From the NCBI GenBank assembly GCA_028292405.1, contig JAQGMJ010000010.1:1-64000 (forward strand): a DNA stretch of 64,000 bases, given 5' to 3'. Each line of letters begins with the position of its first letter. The stretch's first letter is position 1. The notes beneath the pieces are model-generated. The model searched no databases and was not told the origin of the DNA. It worked only from the letters and a program-made list of their open reading frames with translations. Of the stretch, positions 28,529 to 39,491 are shown piece after piece. The translations under genes were made by a program, and so were the position numbers. The stretch comes from Betaproteobacteria bacterium (lineage in GTDB: Bacteria; Pseudomonadota; Gammaproteobacteria; Burkholderiales; JAEUOS01).

Positions 28529-30052
28529 ATGTCCACCCATATTCTCGCCCTCGACCAGGGCACCACCAGTTCGCGCGCCATCCTGTTCGACCGTGCTGGG
28601 CGGCTCGTCGCCATGGCGCAAAAGGAGTTCAAGCAGATTTTCCCGCAGCCGGGCTGGGTCGAGCACGATCCCGAGGAAATCTGGCAGACCCAGTTGGTGG
28701 TGGCGCAGGAGGTGCTGTTCAAGGCGCGGCTGTCGGCGAAAAACGTCGCCGCCATCGGCATCACCAACCAACGCGAAACCACCATGGTGTGGCACCGCCC
28801 CAGTGGCAAGCCGATCGCCAATGCCATCGTCTGGCAGGACCGGCGCACCGCCAAACGCTGCGAAAACCTCAAGCGCGAGGGCCGCGAAGCGGCCATCCGC
28901 GCCAAGACCGGCCTGGTGATCGACCCCTATTTTTCCGCCACCAAGATTTCATGGCTGCTGGACCACGTGCAGGGCGCGCGCGAAATGGCCGACAAGGGTG
29001 AGCTGGCCTTCGGCACCGTCGATTCCTGGCTGATCTGGAAGCTCACCGGCGGCCATGCCGCGGCCGGCGCGCTGCACGTGACGGATGTCACCAACGCCTC
29101 GCGCACCCTGCTCTACAACATCCACAACGACGACTGGGACGACACCCTGTGCCTGGCGCTGAACGTGCCGCCTACCGTTTTGCCGCATGTGATGAAATCG
29201 AGCGAGGTAGTGGGCCAGACCCATCCCGAGATTTTCGGCGCGCCGGTGCCGATCGCCGGCATCGCCGGCGACCAGCAGGCGGCCCTGTTCGGCCAGGGCG
29301 CGACCAGCGCCGGCCTGGCGAAAAATACCTACGGCACCGGTTGCTTCATGCTAATGCATACGGGTTCGGAAGCCCTGGAGTCGAAGAGCGGCCTGATCAC
29401 CACCGCCGCCGCGCGCACCGGCGCGGAAAAAGCCTATGCCCTGGAAGGCAGCGTGTTCGTCGCCGGCGCGGTGGTACAGTGGTTGCGTGACAGCCTGGGG
29501 ATCATCAAATCCTCCAGCGAAGTCGAGGCGCTGGCCGCCAGCGTGGAAAGCAGCGACGGCGTAATTTTCGTGCCCGCCTTCGTCGGCCTGGGCGCGCCTT
29601 ACTGGGACCCCGAGGCGCGCGGCGCGCTCTCCGGCCTGACGCGCGGCTCGACCAAGGCGCATATCGCACGGGCGGCGCTCGAGTCCATCGCCTTCCAGTC
29701 GGCCGAGGTGCTGCATGCGATGGAGGCCGACTCCGGCATCAAGCTGACCGAGTTGCGGGTCGATGGCGGCGCCGCGACAAACCAGTTGCTGATGCAGTTC
29801 CAGGCCGACCTGCTGGGGGTGCCGGTGGTGCGCCCGAAGGTGCTGGAGACCACGGCCCTGGGCGCGGCCTACCTGGCCGGGCTGGCGGTCGGCTACTGGA
29901 AGGATCAGGCGGAAATCGCCGCCTTGTGGGAAAAAGACCTGGTGTTCGAACCACGCATGCCCCGGGATGAGGCGCAAGCGCGCCTGGCCGCCTGGAATGC
30001 CGCCGTCGCCCGGGTGCGCAGCCCGGCCAGCCTTTCGCAAGCGCCGGGTTAG
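28529..30052 (+). CDS. glpK: Glycerol kinase
   Basis: A 507-residue FGGY-family kinase phosphorylating glycerol to glycerol 3-phosphate. The N-terminal phosphate loop [13 protein letters not shown] and the [18 protein letters not shown] region are canonical, as is [14 protein letters not shown] near residue 270. No glpF or glpD flanks it, so glycerol uptake and oxidation are encoded elsewhere. It is divergent from alaS and is followed 80 bp later by a receiver-only response regulator. Confidence 0.97.
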   Translation: MSTHILALDQGTTSSRAILFDRAGRLVAMAQKEFKQIFPQPGWVEHDPEEIWQTQLVVAQEVLFKARLSAKNVAAIGITNQRETTMVWHRPSGKPIANAIVWQDRRTAKRCENLKREGREAAIRAKTGLVIDPYFSATKISWLLDHVQGAREMADKGELAFGTVDSWLIWKLTGGHAAAGALHVTDVTNASRTLLYNIHNDDWDDTLCLALNVPPTVLPHVMKSSEVVGQTHPEIFGAPVPIAGIAGDQQAALFGQGATSAGLAKNTYGTGCFMLMHTGSEALESKSGLITTAAARTGAEKAYALEGSVFVAGAVVQWLRDSLGIIKSSSEVEALAASVESSDGVIFVPAFVGLGAPYWDPEARGALSGLTRGSTKAHIARAALESIAFQSAEVLHAMEADSGIKLTELRVDGGAATNQLLMQFQADLLGVPVVRPKVLETTALGAAYLAGLAVGYWKDQAEIAALWEKDLVFEPRMPRDEAQARLAAWNAAVARVRSPASLSQAPG

Positions 30053-30131
30053 GTGCACAATAGCCCTGAAAGCATCCACTTAACCTGCTGCATGGCCGCT
30101 GCCGGCCCGACCTCGAACTGCACACCTACTC

Positions 30132-30590
30132 ATGACAGCCGCTGACAAGGCGCAAGGCCCCCTGCTGCTGGTCGACGACAGCGCCGACGAACTGCTGCTG
30201 ATGCAAATGGGCCTGAGGCGCGCCGGCATCGAGGTGCCGCAGGTGGTGGTGGGCAGCGGTAATGAGGCGCTGGACTATTTGTTTGCCCGCGGCAAGCATG
30301 CCGGGCGGGATACGTCCATCCAGCCGCGCCTGGTGCTGATGGACCTGCACATGCCGGGAAAGTCGGGCGTCGATACGCTGCGCGAGATCCGCGCCAATCC
30401 GGCCACGGCGAAGATCAAGGTGGTGATCTTTTCCTCTTCCGAAGACCCGGCGGAGATCGTCGGCGCCCACGACGAGGGCGCCAATTCCTACCTGTGCAAG
30501 CCGCTGTCGGTAACCGGCATGCAAAGCACGATCAAGCAGTTGCGCCAGTTCTGGCTGGACATCGACCTGCCGGCCGGCGGCGGGAAATAA
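30132..30590 (+). CDS. Stand-alone response regulator, Rcp1-type
   Basis: A 152-residue single receiver domain: acidic pocket in LLVDDSADE, phosphoacceptor Asp in VLMDLHMPG near residue 72, the Ser of IFSSSEDP and the Lys of YLCKP. The GxGxEALDYLFARG insertion and long C-terminal helix are typical of Rcp1-like regulators that partner phytochrome or hybrid kinases. It has no output domain and no adjacent kinase. It is followed 99 bp later by glyQ; co-transcription is uncertain because a TAAAAT -10-like element lies between. Confidence 0.87.
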   Translation: MTAADKAQGPLLLVDDSADELLLMQMGLRRAGIEVPQVVVGSGNEALDYLFARGKHAGRDTSIQPRLVLMDLHMPGKSGVDTLREIRANPATAKIKVVIFSSSEDPAEIVGAHDEGANSYLCKPLSVTGMQSTIKQLRQFWLDIDLPAGGGK

Positions 30591-30689
30591 AGCGCCGCAA
30601 CGGCCGCGGCCAGCCCGAATTGCCTCTGTGGGGAGCCGGCATCCGTTAAAATAGCGGACTTTCCCGCCTTTTCATTTTGTAGAGCGCAA

Positions 30690-31610
30690 ATGCTCACTTT
30701 TCAGCAAGTCATCCTGCGCCTGCAGGCGTTTTGGGACCAGCAGGGCTGCGCGCTATTGCAGCCTTACGACATGGAAGTCGGCGCCGGCACCTCGCATACC
30801 GCGACCTTTTTGCGCGCGCTCGGCCCCGAGCCCTGGCGCGCCGCCTATGTGCAGCCCTCGCGCCGCCCGAAGGACGGGCGCTACGGCGAAAATCCGAACC
30901 GCATGCAGCACTATTACCAGTACCAGGTGGTGCTCAAGCCCGCGCCGTCGAACATCCTCGACCTGTATATCGGCTCCCTCGAAGCCCTGGGCCTGGACCC
31001 GAAGCAAAACGACATCCGCTTTGTCGAGGATGACTGGGAAAATCCTACGCTGGGCGCCTGGGGGCTGGGCTGGGAAGTGTGGCTCAACGGCATGGAAGTG
31101 ACGCAGTTCACCTACTTCCAGCAGGTCGGCGGCATCGACTGCAAGCCGATCCTCGGCGAGATCACCTACGGCATCGAGCGCCTGGCGATGTATCTCCAGG
31201 GCGTCGAAAACGTTTTCGACCTGGTGTGGACCGAGTGGCAGGAGGGCGGCGAAACCAAACGCCTGACCTATGGCGACGTGTTCCACCAGAACGAAGTGGA
31301 ACAATCGAAGTACAACTTCGAGTTGTCGAACACCGAAGTGCTGTTCGCCCACTTCACCGATTACGAAAAAGAAGCCAAGCGTCTGATGGAAGCGCAAGTC
31401 GCCCTACCCGCTTACGAAATGGTGCTGAAGTGCGCCCACACGTTCAACCTGCTGGACGCGCGCGGCGCGATTTCGGTGACGGAGCGCGCCGCCTACATCG
31501 GGCGCATCCGCAACCTGGCGCGGGCAGTGGCGCAAAGTTATTACGAGTCGCGCGAGAGATTGGGATTCCCCATGCTGGGCAAGCGTCCGAACGGGGAGGC
31601 CGCGCAATGA
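30690..31610 (+). CDS. glyQ: Glycine--tRNA ligase alpha subunit
   Basis: A 306-residue catalytic alpha subunit of the tetrameric bacterial GlyRS that activates glycine. Canonical stretches include [13 protein letters not shown] at the N-terminus, [25 protein letters not shown] near 27 and the class II motif regions around [12 protein letters not shown]. It overlaps glyS by the bases ATGA, so the subunits are translationally coupled in equal amounts. Confidence 0.97.
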   Translation: MLTFQQVILRLQAFWDQQGCALLQPYDMEVGAGTSHTATFLRALGPEPWRAAYVQPSRRPKDGRYGENPNRMQHYYQYQVVLKPAPSNILDLYIGSLEALGLDPKQNDIRFVEDDWENPTLGAWGLGWEVWLNGMEVTQFTYFQQVGGIDCKPILGEITYGIERLAMYLQGVENVFDLVWTEWQEGGETKRLTYGDVFHQNEVEQSKYNFELSNTEVLFAHFTDYEKEAKRLMEAQVALPAYEMVLKCAHTFNLLDARGAISVTERAAYIGRIRNLARAVAQSYYESRERLGFPMLGKRPNGEAAQ

Positions 31611-33718
31611 CCACCCTCCTGGTTGAACTGTTTACCGAAGAGCTGCCGCCGAAAGCGCTGGCCAGGCTGGGCCGCGCCTTCGCCGAAGAATTGCACAAGG
31701 GTCTGACCAGTCGCGGCCTCGCGTCACCCAAAAGCACAGCGACCATCTATGCCACGCCGCGCCGCCTGGCCGCCGCCATCACCGAAGTGACCGACAAGGG
31801 CAGCGACAGCAAGGTAGAGAAGAAGCTGATGCCCGCCAAAGTGGCCTTCGACGCCGCCGGGGCGCCCAGCGCCTCGCTGCAAAAACGCCTGGAAAAGGAA
31901 AATGCAACTGCGGCCGATATCTCGTTGCGCAAAGAGGGCCCCGAAGGAAACAGCGGCGACTTCGCCTGGCTGGTGCAAACCCTGCCCGGCGCCAGCCTGC
32001 AGGAGGGCTTGCAGGCCGCGCTGACCGAGGCGATCGCCAGGCTGCCGATCCCGAAGGTGATGCGCTACCAGCCGGACGGCGCGGCGTGGACCGACCCTTT
32101 CATCGAGTTCGTGCGCCCGGCGCACGGCCTGGTGGCGCTGTACGGCAGCGAGGTGATACCGGTGTCGGCGCTCGGATTGAAGGCCGGCCGCATCACCCAC
32201 GGCCATCGCTTCCAGGGTGCGGCCGACATTTCGCTCAAATCCGCCGATAGCTACAGCCAGCAGTTGCAGGAAGAAGGCGCGGTGATCGCCTCCTTCGACG
32301 AGCGCAAGAGCGCGATTCGCACGTGGCTGGACGCGGCAGCGAAAAAGGAAGACGCCAACCTGGGCGAGAGCGCGGACGTGGAAGCGCTGCTCGACGAGGT
32401 GAATGCGCTGGTAGAGCGCCCGGCGGTGTACGTGGGCGAATTCGAAGCCGAATTTCTCGCCGTGCCGCAGGAGTGCCTGATCCTCACCATGCGCTTGAAC
32501 CAGAAATATTTTCCCTTGTTCGATGCATCGGGCAAGCTGAAAAACCGCTTCCTGATCGTCAGCAACATGCAGCTGGACGACCCGAAAAACATCGTCGAGG
32601 GCAACCAGCGCGTGGTGCGCCCGCGTCTGTCCGACGCCAAGTTCTTTTTCGATTTCGACCGCCGCGAAAAGCTGGAGTCGCGCCTGGCCGCGCTGGGCAG
32701 CGTGGTGTACCACAACAAACTCGGCACCCAGGGAGAACGGGTCAAGCGCCTGGAGCAACTGGCGGGGGCGATTGCCGACAGCCTGAAGTTCGATGCCACC
32801 AAGGCGAAGCGCGCCGCGCTGCTGGCCAAGGCGGACCTGGTGACCAACATGGTCGGCGAATTCCCCGAGCTGCAGGGCATCATGGGACGCTATTACGCCA
32901 CCCATGACAAGGAAGACCCCGAGGTGGCGCAGGCCATCGAGGAGCATTACCAGCCGCGCTTCGCCGGCGACGCCCTCCCGGCGACTAACGCCGGCACCTG
33001 CGCGGCGCTGGCCGACAAGCTCGATTCGCTGGCCGGGATTTTCGCCATCGGGCTGATTCCCACCGGCGACAAGGACCCGTTTGCCCTGCGGCGCGCGGCG
33101 CTGGGGGTGATCCGCATCCTGATCGAGAAATCGTTGCCGGTGAGCCTGAAGCAGATCGTCGAAGCCGCGTTCAAGGGCGTGGTCGCCAAAGCCAGCGATG
33201 CCGATGCGGTCGCCAAGATTCTCGACTTCATCTACGAGCGCCTGCGCGGCTACCTGAAAGACCGCGGCTACAGCTTCGACGAGATCGAGGCGGTGGTGTC
33301 GCAGCGGCCAGAGCGGCTGGACCAGGTGATCCCGCGCATCGAGGCGGTGCGCGCCTTCCGCGCCCTGCCAGAGGCCGAGGCGCTGGCGGCGGCAAACAAG
33401 CGGGTGATCAACATCCTGCGCAAGTCGGAGTCCAAGCCCGGCGCGGTCAACGCGGCGCTGCTGACGGAAGACGCGGAAAAGGCGCTGCACGTGGCGCTGG
33501 CAGCCGCCAAGCCGGAAGCCGACGCAGCGTTTGCCAAGGGCGACTACGCCGCCTCGCTCAAGCGCCTGGCCGGCTTGCGCGGCGCGGTCGACCTGTTTTT
33601 CGACAAGGTGATGGTCAACGCCGAAGACCCTGCGGTACGCGCCAACCGCCTGGGCCTGCTGGCCGAGCTGGGACACCTGTTCAACCAGGTGGCGGACATT
33701 TCCAAGCTCGCCGCCTGA
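31607..33718 (+). CDS. glyS: Glycine--tRNA ligase beta subunit
   Basis: A 703-residue beta subunit that binds tRNA-Gly. The N-terminus [17 protein letters not shown] and the central [21 protein letters not shown] and GTKGERV-like [12 protein letters not shown] stretches are diagnostic. The C-terminal anticodon-binding-type helical domain ([18 protein letters not shown]) is complete. The start is the ATG inside the glyQ stop overlap. Confidence 0.97.
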   Translation: MTTLLVELFTEELPPKALARLGRAFAEELHKGLTSRGLASPKSTATIYATPRRLAAAITEVTDKGSDSKVEKKLMPAKVAFDAAGAPSASLQKRLEKENATAADISLRKEGPEGNSGDFAWLVQTLPGASLQEGLQAALTEAIARLPIPKVMRYQPDGAAWTDPFIEFVRPAHGLVALYGSEVIPVSALGLKAGRITHGHRFQGAADISLKSADSYSQQLQEEGAVIASFDERKSAIRTWLDAAAKKEDANLGESADVEALLDEVNALVERPAVYVGEFEAEFLAVPQECLILTMRLNQKYFPLFDASGKLKNRFLIVSNMQLDDPKNIVEGNQRVVRPRLSDAKFFFDFDRREKLESRLAALGSVVYHNKLGTQGERVKRLEQLAGAIADSLKFDATKAKRAALLAKADLVTNMVGEFPELQGIMGRYYATHDKEDPEVAQAIEEHYQPRFAGDALPATNAGTCAALADKLDSLAGIFAIGLIPTGDKDPFALRRAALGVIRILIEKSLPVSLKQIVEAAFKGVVAKASDADAVAKILDFIYERLRGYLKDRGYSFDEIEAVVSQRPERLDQVIPRIEAVRAFRALPEAEALAAANKRVINILRKSESKPGAVNAALLTEDAEKALHVALAAAKPEADAAFAKGDYAASLKRLAGLRGAVDLFFDKVMVNAEDPAVRANRLGLLAELGHLFNQVADISKLAA

Positions 33719-33800
33719 GGCCGGGCCGCCGCAACCCGCGGCGGCCTGCTACGATGCGCCTTGCGGGCACGGTGTCCGCAAGCCTCCTGCCGATGCCATC

Positions 33801-34334
33801 ATGAAACTCATCATTCTCGACCGCGACGGCGTGATCAACGAAGACAGCGACATGTTCGTCAAGAGCGCGGCCGAGTGGCGCCCGCTGCCGGGTTCGGCCG
33901 AAGCGATTGCGCGGTTCAACCACGCCGGCTACCGGGTGGTGGTGGCGACCAACCAGTCGGGCATCGGCCGCGGCCTGTTCGAGATGGCCACGCTCAACGC
34001 GATGCACGAAAAAATGCACCGTGTGGTGGCGCAGGCGGGCGGGCGCATCGACGCGGTGTTCTACTGCCCGCACACGGCCGACATGAGCTGTGACTGCCGC
34101 AAGCCCAAGCCCGGCATGCTGCTGGAAATCGCCAAGCGTTTCGACTGCGAACTTACCGGCGTGCCCTCCGTGGGCGACTCGCTGCGCGACCTGCAGGCGG
34201 CGGCCGCCGCCAAGTGTGAAACCGTGCTGGTAAAGTCCGGCAAGGGCCTGCAGACGCTCGCCGCCGGCGGCCTGCCGCGCGGCACCCTGGTGTTCGACAA
34301 TCTGGCGGCTGTGGCTGCCCACTACTGCCAATAG
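33801..34334 (+). CDS. gmhB: D-glycero-beta-D-manno-heptose 1,7-bisphosphate 7-phosphatase
   Basis: A 177-residue HAD phosphatase in ADP-heptose synthesis for lipopolysaccharide. The catalytic motif is LDRDGVIN at residues 6-13, motif II is VVATNQSGIGRG, and the zinc-type Cys/His cluster is CPHTADMSCDCRKPKPG near 87-103. Motif III (VGDSLRDL) supplies Mg-binding Asp residues. The next gene, plsC, follows at 15 bp, a pairing common in betaproteobacteria. Confidence 0.94.
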   Translation: MKLIILDRDGVINEDSDMFVKSAAEWRPLPGSAEAIARFNHAGYRVVVATNQSGIGRGLFEMATLNAMHEKMHRVVAQAGGRIDAVFYCPHTADMSCDCRKPKPGMLLEIAKRFDCELTGVPSVGDSLRDLQAAAAAKCETVLVKSGKGLQTLAAGGLPRGTLVFDNLAAVAAHYCQ

Positions 34335-34349
34335 CACAAGAAAAAACCG

Positions 34350-35108
34350 ATGCTCCTGCTGCGCAGCATTGCCTACCTGATCTTCCTGTTCGTCACCGTC
34401 GCGCCCTGGGGCACGTTTTCCGGCCTGGCGTTTTTTCTGCCGATGCCGCAGCGCTACCTGTTGATTGCCTACTGGACGCGCATCGCCGTCTGGGGCGCGA
34501 AAGTGTTTTGCGGCATCGAATACAGGGTGATCGGCCTGGAGCATGTGCCGGACCGCGAAAAGCACGGCGGGGTGATCTTTCTCGCCAAGCACCAGTCGCG
34601 CTACGAGACACTGTTGTTCCGCAGCTACTTCACCTACATGTGCTATGTGTACAAGCGCGAACTGCATTACATCCCGTTCTTCGGCTGGGGCATCGCCCTG
34701 TGCGACATGATCCCGATCAACCGCGCCAAGGGCAAGGCGGCGCTGGACCAGGTGACCAACGTCGGCCGCGCGAAACTGGCGGGCGGCTGGAACATGATCA
34801 TGTTCCCCGAGGGCACGCGGGTCGACCCGGGGCAAAAGCGGCGCTACAAGCTCGGCGGCACTTATCTTTCGGTGGCCACGCGGGTGCCGGTGGTGCCGAT
34901 CGCGCACAACGCCGGCGACGTCTGGCCGCGCGGCCGCTGGACCAAGACACCGGGCACCGTCACCGTTTCCATCGGCCCTCCCATCCATCCTGATAACATG
35001 ACGGCAGAGCAGCAAATGGCCAAGGTGCAAGAGTGGATCGAGGCGGAGATGCGCCGGCTCTTTCCGCATCAGTACACCCTGGCAGAACGACCGCAGCTGG
35101 ACGACTAA
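34350..35108 (+). CDS. plsC: 1-acyl-sn-glycerol-3-phosphate acyltransferase
   Basis: A 252-residue membrane-bound acyltransferase making phosphatidic acid. An N-terminal hydrophobic segment (YLIFLFVTVAPWGTFSGLAFF) anchors it. The catalytic motif reads KHQSRYE near residue 85, that is HX4E rather than the usual HX4D, a variant seen in betaproteobacterial homologues. The substrate motif FPEGTR lies near 154. It is co-directional with gmhB at 15 bp and followed 23 bp later by the metalloprotease gene. Confidence 0.92.
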   Translation: MLLLRSIAYLIFLFVTVAPWGTFSGLAFFLPMPQRYLLIAYWTRIAVWGAKVFCGIEYRVIGLEHVPDREKHGGVIFLAKHQSRYETLLFRSYFTYMCYVYKRELHYIPFFGWGIALCDMIPINRAKGKAALDQVTNVGRAKLAGGWNMIMFPEGTRVDPGQKRRYKLGGTYLSVATRVPVVPIAHNAGDVWPRGRWTKTPGTVTVSIGPPIHPDNMTAEQQMAKVQEWIEAEMRRLFPHQYTLAERPQLDD

Positions 35109-35131
35109 ACCCAGGACTAGACCCTCAACGA

Positions 35132-35950
35132 ATGTTCGGTTTTTTACAACTCGAACTGCCGTTTTTGCGCAGCCCCCAGGGCGACGATACCGTGCGCGCT
35201 GTCGCCCCCCAGCGTGACGCGGGGCCACCTGACGAGCCGCGGCGCATCTTGCTGGGCAATCAGGTCGTCGAATACCATATCCGCCGCTCGGCCAAGCGCC
35301 GCACCCTCGGCCTGACCATCGACACGCGCGGCCTGCGCGTCGCCGCGCCCTTGCGCGCCAGCCAGGCGGAAATCGACAAGCTGATCTACGCCAATACGCG
35401 CTGGGTGCTGGCCAAGCTGAAGGAATGGCAGCGCCCCGAGCACATGGAGGCGCGCGCCTGGCAATTGAACGATCCGCTGCCGCTGTGGGGCGTGACCCGG
35501 CCGCTGAAGATCGCACTTGGCCGCGCCGGCCTGGCGAAGTTCGACGACCTGCTGATTCTCACGGTGCCCAACCCGCAGGCCGAGGGCGCTGTGCGCGCCA
35601 AGCTGCGCGACCTGCTCAAGGCGCAAGCGCGCGACTGGTTCCTGCCGCGCCTGGCCCACTATTGCGGCGCCTTCGGCGTCGGCGTGCCGGAGCTGCGCAT
35701 CAGCCAGGCCGCGACGCGCTGGGGTTCCTGCGCGCGCTCGGCCGAGGGCGAGTACCGCGTCAGCCTGAACTGGCGCATGATCCACTTCGAGCCGCGCCTG
35801 ATCGACTACGTGATCGCCCATGAAGTGGCGCACATCAAGCACATGCACCACGGCCCGCGCTTCTGGGCGGCGGTGGGCAAGCTGTATCCGGATTACGAGG
35901 CGGCGCGCGACGAGATCAAGCGCCGGGCCCTGGAACTCCCCGAAATTTGA
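35132..35950 (+). CDS. YgjP-type metal-dependent hydrolase (M48/SprT-like)
   Basis: A 272-residue protein of the YgjP/DUF45 family. The zinc motif [16 protein letters not shown] near residues 230-245 supplies HExxH and a third His. Upstream are [10 protein letters not shown] and [12 protein letters not shown], typical of this family. The N-terminal part (about 1-130) contains the [16 protein letters not shown] strand region. There is no signal peptide, so it is cytoplasmic. The start is the first ATG after plsC; a longer upstream frame overlaps plsC and lacks family features. Confidence 0.87.
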   Translation: MFGFLQLELPFLRSPQGDDTVRAVAPQRDAGPPDEPRRILLGNQVVEYHIRRSAKRRTLGLTIDTRGLRVAAPLRASQAEIDKLIYANTRWVLAKLKEWQRPEHMEARAWQLNDPLPLWGVTRPLKIALGRAGLAKFDDLLILTVPNPQAEGAVRAKLRDLLKAQARDWFLPRLAHYCGAFGVGVPELRISQAATRWGSCARSAEGEYRVSLNWRMIHFEPRLIDYVIAHEVAHIKHMHHGPRFWAAVGKLYPDYEAARDEIKRRALELPEI

Positions 35951-36000
35951 GCAGGCAAGACCGCCGCGCAACGTCGGCCGGCACACCCAAGGAGACTGAA

Positions 36001-36387
36001 ATGCCAAGAATGCTGCATACGATGCTTCGCGTCGGCGATATGGACCGCTCGGTGAAGTTCTATACCGAGGTGATGGGGATGAAACTCCTGCGCACCACCG
36101 ATCGCCCGGACCAGAAGTACACCCTCGCCTTCGTCGGATACGGCACGGAAGACGAGCAGGCGGTGATCGAGCTGACCTATAACTACGGCACCGACAAGTA
36201 CGACCTCGGCACCGCCTTCGGTCATACCGCCTTCGCGGTGGACGACGTCTACAAAACCTGCGAGCAGGTGAAGGCCAAGGGCGGCAATGTCACGCGCGAA
36301 GCCGGGCCGGTGAAGGGCGGCAACACGGTGATCGCGTTCGTGCAGGACCCGGACGGCTACAAGATCGAGTTGATCCAGTCGCACTAG
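36001..36387 (+). CDS. gloA: Lactoylglutathione lyase (glyoxalase I)
   Basis: A 128-residue VOC enzyme converting the methylglyoxal-glutathione hemithioacetal to S-lactoylglutathione. The N-terminal [24 protein letters not shown] and the [17 protein letters not shown] and YKIELIQ segments carry the four metal ligands (His, Glu, His, Glu) of the Ni-type enzyme. A GGAG site lies before the ATG. Its last 4 bp overlap the convergent ksgA stop. Confidence 0.95.
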   Translation: MPRMLHTMLRVGDMDRSVKFYTEVMGMKLLRTTDRPDQKYTLAFVGYGTEDEQAVIELTYNYGTDKYDLGTAFGHTAFAVDDVYKTCEQVKAKGGNVTREAGPVKGGNTVIAFVQDPDGYKIELIQSH

Positions 36388-37214
36388 GCGGCTGAAGGTG
36401 CTGCAGGCGAGGCGGCTTGCGCATCAGCCCCGCCGCCTTCCAGCGCATTGGCCAGGCGCACGTAGTTCTCCAGCGGGATTTCCTCGGCGCGCGCCCGCGC
36501 GTCGATGCCTGCCGCCTCCATCTGCGCTTCGCTCACATGCCCCTTGAGGGTGTTGCGCAGCACCTTGCGGCGCTGGCTGAAGGCCTGCGTGACGAGCTTG
36601 CTCAAACGCTCGAGGCTGGTCGCGTTCATCGCGCCGGCGGCCTTGGGGACCATGCGCACAATCGCCGAATCCACCCGTGGCGGCGGATCGAAGGCCTCCG
36701 GCGGCACTTCCAGCATCTGCTCCATCTCGAAGCGGTATTGCAACATCACCGAGAGGCGCCCGTATTCCTTGCCGCCGGGGGCGGCGACCATGCGCTCGAC
36801 CACCTCGGCCTGCAGCATGAAGGTGCAGTCGACGATGCGCGGCGCGAATTCGGCGAGGTGGAACAGCAGCGGCGTGGAGATGTTGTAGGGCAGGTTGCCG
36901 ACCACACGCATGCCGGGGCGCTCATCGCCGGCGGCGAGCGCACCGAAGTCGAACTTCAGCGCGTCGCCTTCGTGGATGGTCAGGCGCTCGTTGCTGAAAT
37001 CGCGGCGCAATTGGGCGATCACGTCGCGGTCGATCTCGACCACGTGCAGGCGGTCCAGGCGCGCCAGCAGCGGCTTGGTGAGCGCGCCCAGGCCGGGACC
37101 GATCTCGACCATCAGGTCGGCCGGCTGCGGGTGGATGACGTCGACAATGGCGGCGATGACGTCCTGGTCGACCAGGAAATGCTGGCCGAAGCGCTTGCGG
37201 GGAATGTGGGCCAT
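36384..37214 (-). CDS. ksgA: 16S rRNA (adenine(1518)-N(6)/adenine(1519)-N(6))-dimethyltransferase
   Basis: A 276-residue SAM-dependent enzyme dimethylating two adenines in 16S helix 45. The N-terminus [14 protein letters not shown], the SAM motif [11 protein letters not shown] near residue 37 and the catalytic NLPYNIS (N-P-P-Y type) near 119 are all present. The last 18 residues are Ala-rich and unlike the rest. It converges on gloA with a 4-bp overlap and no terminator between. Confidence 0.96.
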   Translation of the reverse strand: MAHIPRKRFGQHFLVDQDVIAAIVDVIHPQPADLMVEIGPGLGALTKPLLARLDRLHVVEIDRDVIAQLRRDFSNERLTIHEGDALKFDFGALAAGDERPGMRVVGNLPYNISTPLLFHLAEFAPRIVDCTFMLQAEVVERMVAAPGGKEYGRLSVMLQYRFEMEQMLEVPPEAFDPPPRVDSAIVRMVPKAAGAMNATSLERLSKLVTQAFSQRRKVLRNTLKGHVSEAQMEAAGIDARARAEEIPLENYVRLANALEGGGADAQAASPAAPSAA

Positions 37215-37346
37215 AAGCGGAGTTTAACGGCTACGGCATTATGATGCGCGAGACGTCGGAGCGGGCACACTTTTACCCTTCCGCTCCGGCCCGATTTTTC
37301 GTTACCGCCGTCCCATTTACTGAGAATCATACGGAGACTAAGCATC

Positions 37347-37745
37347 ATGAGCGATATGCAAGAGACCCGGCAGGACATCTACGATACCGGCATGAAAATC
37401 CGCCGCGCGGTGGTAGGCGACACCTATGTAGACAAGTCGCTGGCCAGCATGGACGATTTCAACCACGACCTGCAAAGCCTGATCACCGAATATTGCTGGG
37501 GCGCCGTGTGGGGCCGCCCGGGTCTGGAGCGCCGCGAGCGTTCCATCCTCAACCTCGGCATGCTGATCGCGCTCAATCGCGGCTCGGAGCTGAAGCTGCA
37601 CGTGCGCGGCGCGCTGAACAACGGCATTTCGCGCGAAGAGATCAGCGAGATCATCCTGCAGACGGCAATTTATTGCGGCGTGCCGGCCGGCCTGGAAGCC
37701 ACGCGCATCGCCCGCGAAGTGTTCGCCGAGGTGGACAAGAAGTGA
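37347..37745 (+). CDS. Carboxymuconolactone decarboxylase family protein, PcaC-like
   Basis: A 132-residue CMD-family protein closer to gamma-carboxymuconolactone decarboxylase than to AhpD. It has RRAVVGDTYVDKSLA, the EYCWGAVWGRPGLERRERSI block and ALNNGISREEISEIILQTAIYCGVPA. The AhpD Cys-x-x-Cys pair is absent. No beta-ketoadipate genes surround it, so the substrate may differ. Its stop overlaps the GTG start of the following dehydrogenase, so the two are translationally coupled. Confidence 0.85.
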   Translation: MSDMQETRQDIYDTGMKIRRAVVGDTYVDKSLASMDDFNHDLQSLITEYCWGAVWGRPGLERRERSILNLGMLIALNRGSELKLHVRGALNNGISREEISEIILQTAIYCGVPAGLEATRIAREVFAEVDKK

Positions 37746-38653
37746 GTACCGTCGCCACGCTAAAACCCGGCGACGCCATCGCCTTCGTCGGCCTGGGTCT
37801 GATGGGCCTGCCGATGGCGGCCAACCTGGCGCGCGCCGGCTATCGCATCCACGCCATCGACACCAATGCGCAGATGGTGCAGTCGCACAACGCCGAGCAC
37901 GCGCAAAACGTGGCCCAGCTTGCGGACTGCGTCGCCGCCATCATGATGCTGCCCAACGGCGACATCGTGCGCAAGGTGTTGCTCGACGGTCCGAATGCGC
38001 TGACTGCCAAGTTGCGCAAGGGCGCGCTGATCATCGACATGAGTTCCTCCTCGCCGATGGGCACGCGCGCGCTGGAGAAGGACCTGGCCGGCGCCGGCTT
38101 CGCGTTGATCGATGCGCCGGTCTCAGGCGGCGTCAAGCGCGCGATTCCCGGCACGCTGGCCATCATGGCGGGCGGCGACCCTGCGCACATAGAAGCCGCG
38201 CGCCCGGTGCTGGAAAAGCTCGGCAACTCGATCCATCTCACCGGCATCATCGGCACCGCGCACGCGATGAAGGCGCTGAACAACTACGTCTCGGCGGCCG
38301 GCCTGATGGCGGCGGCGGAAGCGACCATCGCCGCGCAAAAATTCGGCCTCGACCCGCAGACGGTGGTGAACATCCTCAATGCCTCCACCGGCATGAACAA
38401 CAGCACGCAGAACAAGTTCGGCCAGTTCATCCTCTCGCGCAAGTTCAACGCCGGCTTTTCGCTCGGGCTGATGGCGAAAGACCTGCGCATCGCGCTCGAA
38501 GTGATCGAGTCCACCGGCACGCCGGACTGGATCGCGCGCCCGGTGGTGGAGGCTTCCAACAAGGCCGAAGCCGCGTTGGGCGGCACCGAGGACCACACCG
38601 GTGTGGTGAAAATCTGGGAAGAGGCGGCGCACGCGCAAATGGGCGTGAAGTAG
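37742..38653 (+). CDS. 3-hydroxyisobutyrate dehydrogenase family NAD(P)-dependent oxidoreductase
   Basis: A 303-residue beta-hydroxyacid dehydrogenase. The nucleotide site is GLGLMGLPMA near residue 16, the substrate-binding motif DAPVSGG near 123, and the catalytic Lys lies in AMKALNNYVSA near 175. The family oxidises 3-hydroxyisobutyrate, tartronate semialdehyde and similar acids; the exact substrate is not fixed. The GTG start is set by overlap with the preceding gene's stop in GTGA. The lactonase-like gene follows 28 bp later. Confidence 0.87.
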   Translation: MSTVATLKPGDAIAFVGLGLMGLPMAANLARAGYRIHAIDTNAQMVQSHNAEHAQNVAQLADCVAAIMMLPNGDIVRKVLLDGPNALTAKLRKGALIIDMSSSSPMGTRALEKDLAGAGFALIDAPVSGGVKRAIPGTLAIMAGGDPAHIEAARPVLEKLGNSIHLTGIIGTAHAMKALNNYVSAAGLMAAAEATIAAQKFGLDPQTVVNILNASTGMNNSTQNKFGQFILSRKFNAGFSLGLMAKDLRIALEVIESTGTPDWIARPVVEASNKAEAALGGTEDHTGVVKIWEEAAHAQMGVK

Positions 38654-38681
38654 CAAAGCCGATAAAAGGAGGAGACAAACC

Positions 38682-39491
38682 TTGAGCCCGCAGCCCTACG
38701 AGATCTACGCCATCCGCTACGCCACCGTCGTGCGCAAGCACGCCGGCGAGAACTTTATCGGCGCCGACCCGCATGAAGACGGCGGCACGATGGACTATTT
38801 CGTCTGGCTGGTGCGCAATGCCGAGCGCAGCTATGTGATCGACACCGGCTTTACCGCCGAAATCGGCCGCAAGCGCGGGCGCCAGTTTTTGCATTGCCCC
38901 TCGGAGGGCCTGGCCGCGCTGGGCGTGGCCGCGGCGCAGGTGAGCGACGTCGTCGTCACCCACCTGCACTACGACCACATCGGCAACTTCGCCCTCTTCC
39001 CCAACGCCACCTTCCACCTGCAGGACCGCGAGATGGCCTACGCCACCGGCCGCCACATGGGCAGCGGCGTGATGAACGCCGCCTATGAGGTGGAAGACAT
39101 CACGGCGATGGTGCGCGAGGTCTACCGCGGCCGGGTGCGCTTTTACAACGGCGACGCCGACCTGGCGCCCGGCATCACCCTGCACCACGTCGGCGGCCAT
39201 ACCGACGGCTTGCAGATCGTGCGCGTCTGGACCCAGTTGGGCTGGATGGTGCTCGCCTCCGACGCCACCCACTACTACGCCAACATGGAAGACCAGCGCC
39301 TGTTTCCCATCGTGTTCGACGTCGGCGCCATGGTCGAAGGCTGGCGCCGCTGCCGCGAGCTGGCGGACCAGCCGCAATACGTGATTCCCGGCCACGACCC
39401 GGCGGTGCTTCAGCGTTACCCCGCCGCCGGCGCCGGCATGCAGGACTGGATCGCGCGTCTGGACCTCGAGCCCGGTCTGCCCCAGGCTTAA
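38682..39491 (+). CDS. Metallo-beta-lactamase fold hydrolase, N-acyl homoserine lactonase family
   Basis: A 269-residue MBL-fold protein with the zinc motif HLHYDHIG near residues 93-100. Further ligands are His in HHVGGHTDG, Asp in ASDATHYY and His in PGHDP. The overall order matches AHL-lactonase-like enzymes, though many family members act on other lactones or esters. The start is TTG with a strong AAAGGAGGAG site 9 nt upstream. In a catabolic run with two dehydrogenases, a metabolic lactone is a more likely substrate than a quorum signal. Confidence 0.82.
   Translation: MSPQPYEIYAIRYATVVRKHAGENFIGADPHEDGGTMDYFVWLVRNAERSYVIDTGFTAEIGRKRGRQFLHCPSEGLAALGVAAAQVSDVVVTHLHYDHIGNFALFPNATFHLQDREMAYATGRHMGSGVMNAAYEVEDITAMVREVYRGRVRFYNGDADLAPGITLHHVGGHTDGLQIVRVWTQLGWMVLASDATHYYANMEDQRLFPIVFDVGAMVEGWRRCRELADQPQYVIPGHDPAVLQRYPAAGAGMQDWIARLDLEPGLPQA

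Noticed and set aside
31079..31606. N-terminal extension of glyS into glyQ
   Set aside because: The frame is open but the family N-terminus begins at the ATG overlapping the glyQ stop; the extension reads as shifted glyQ.
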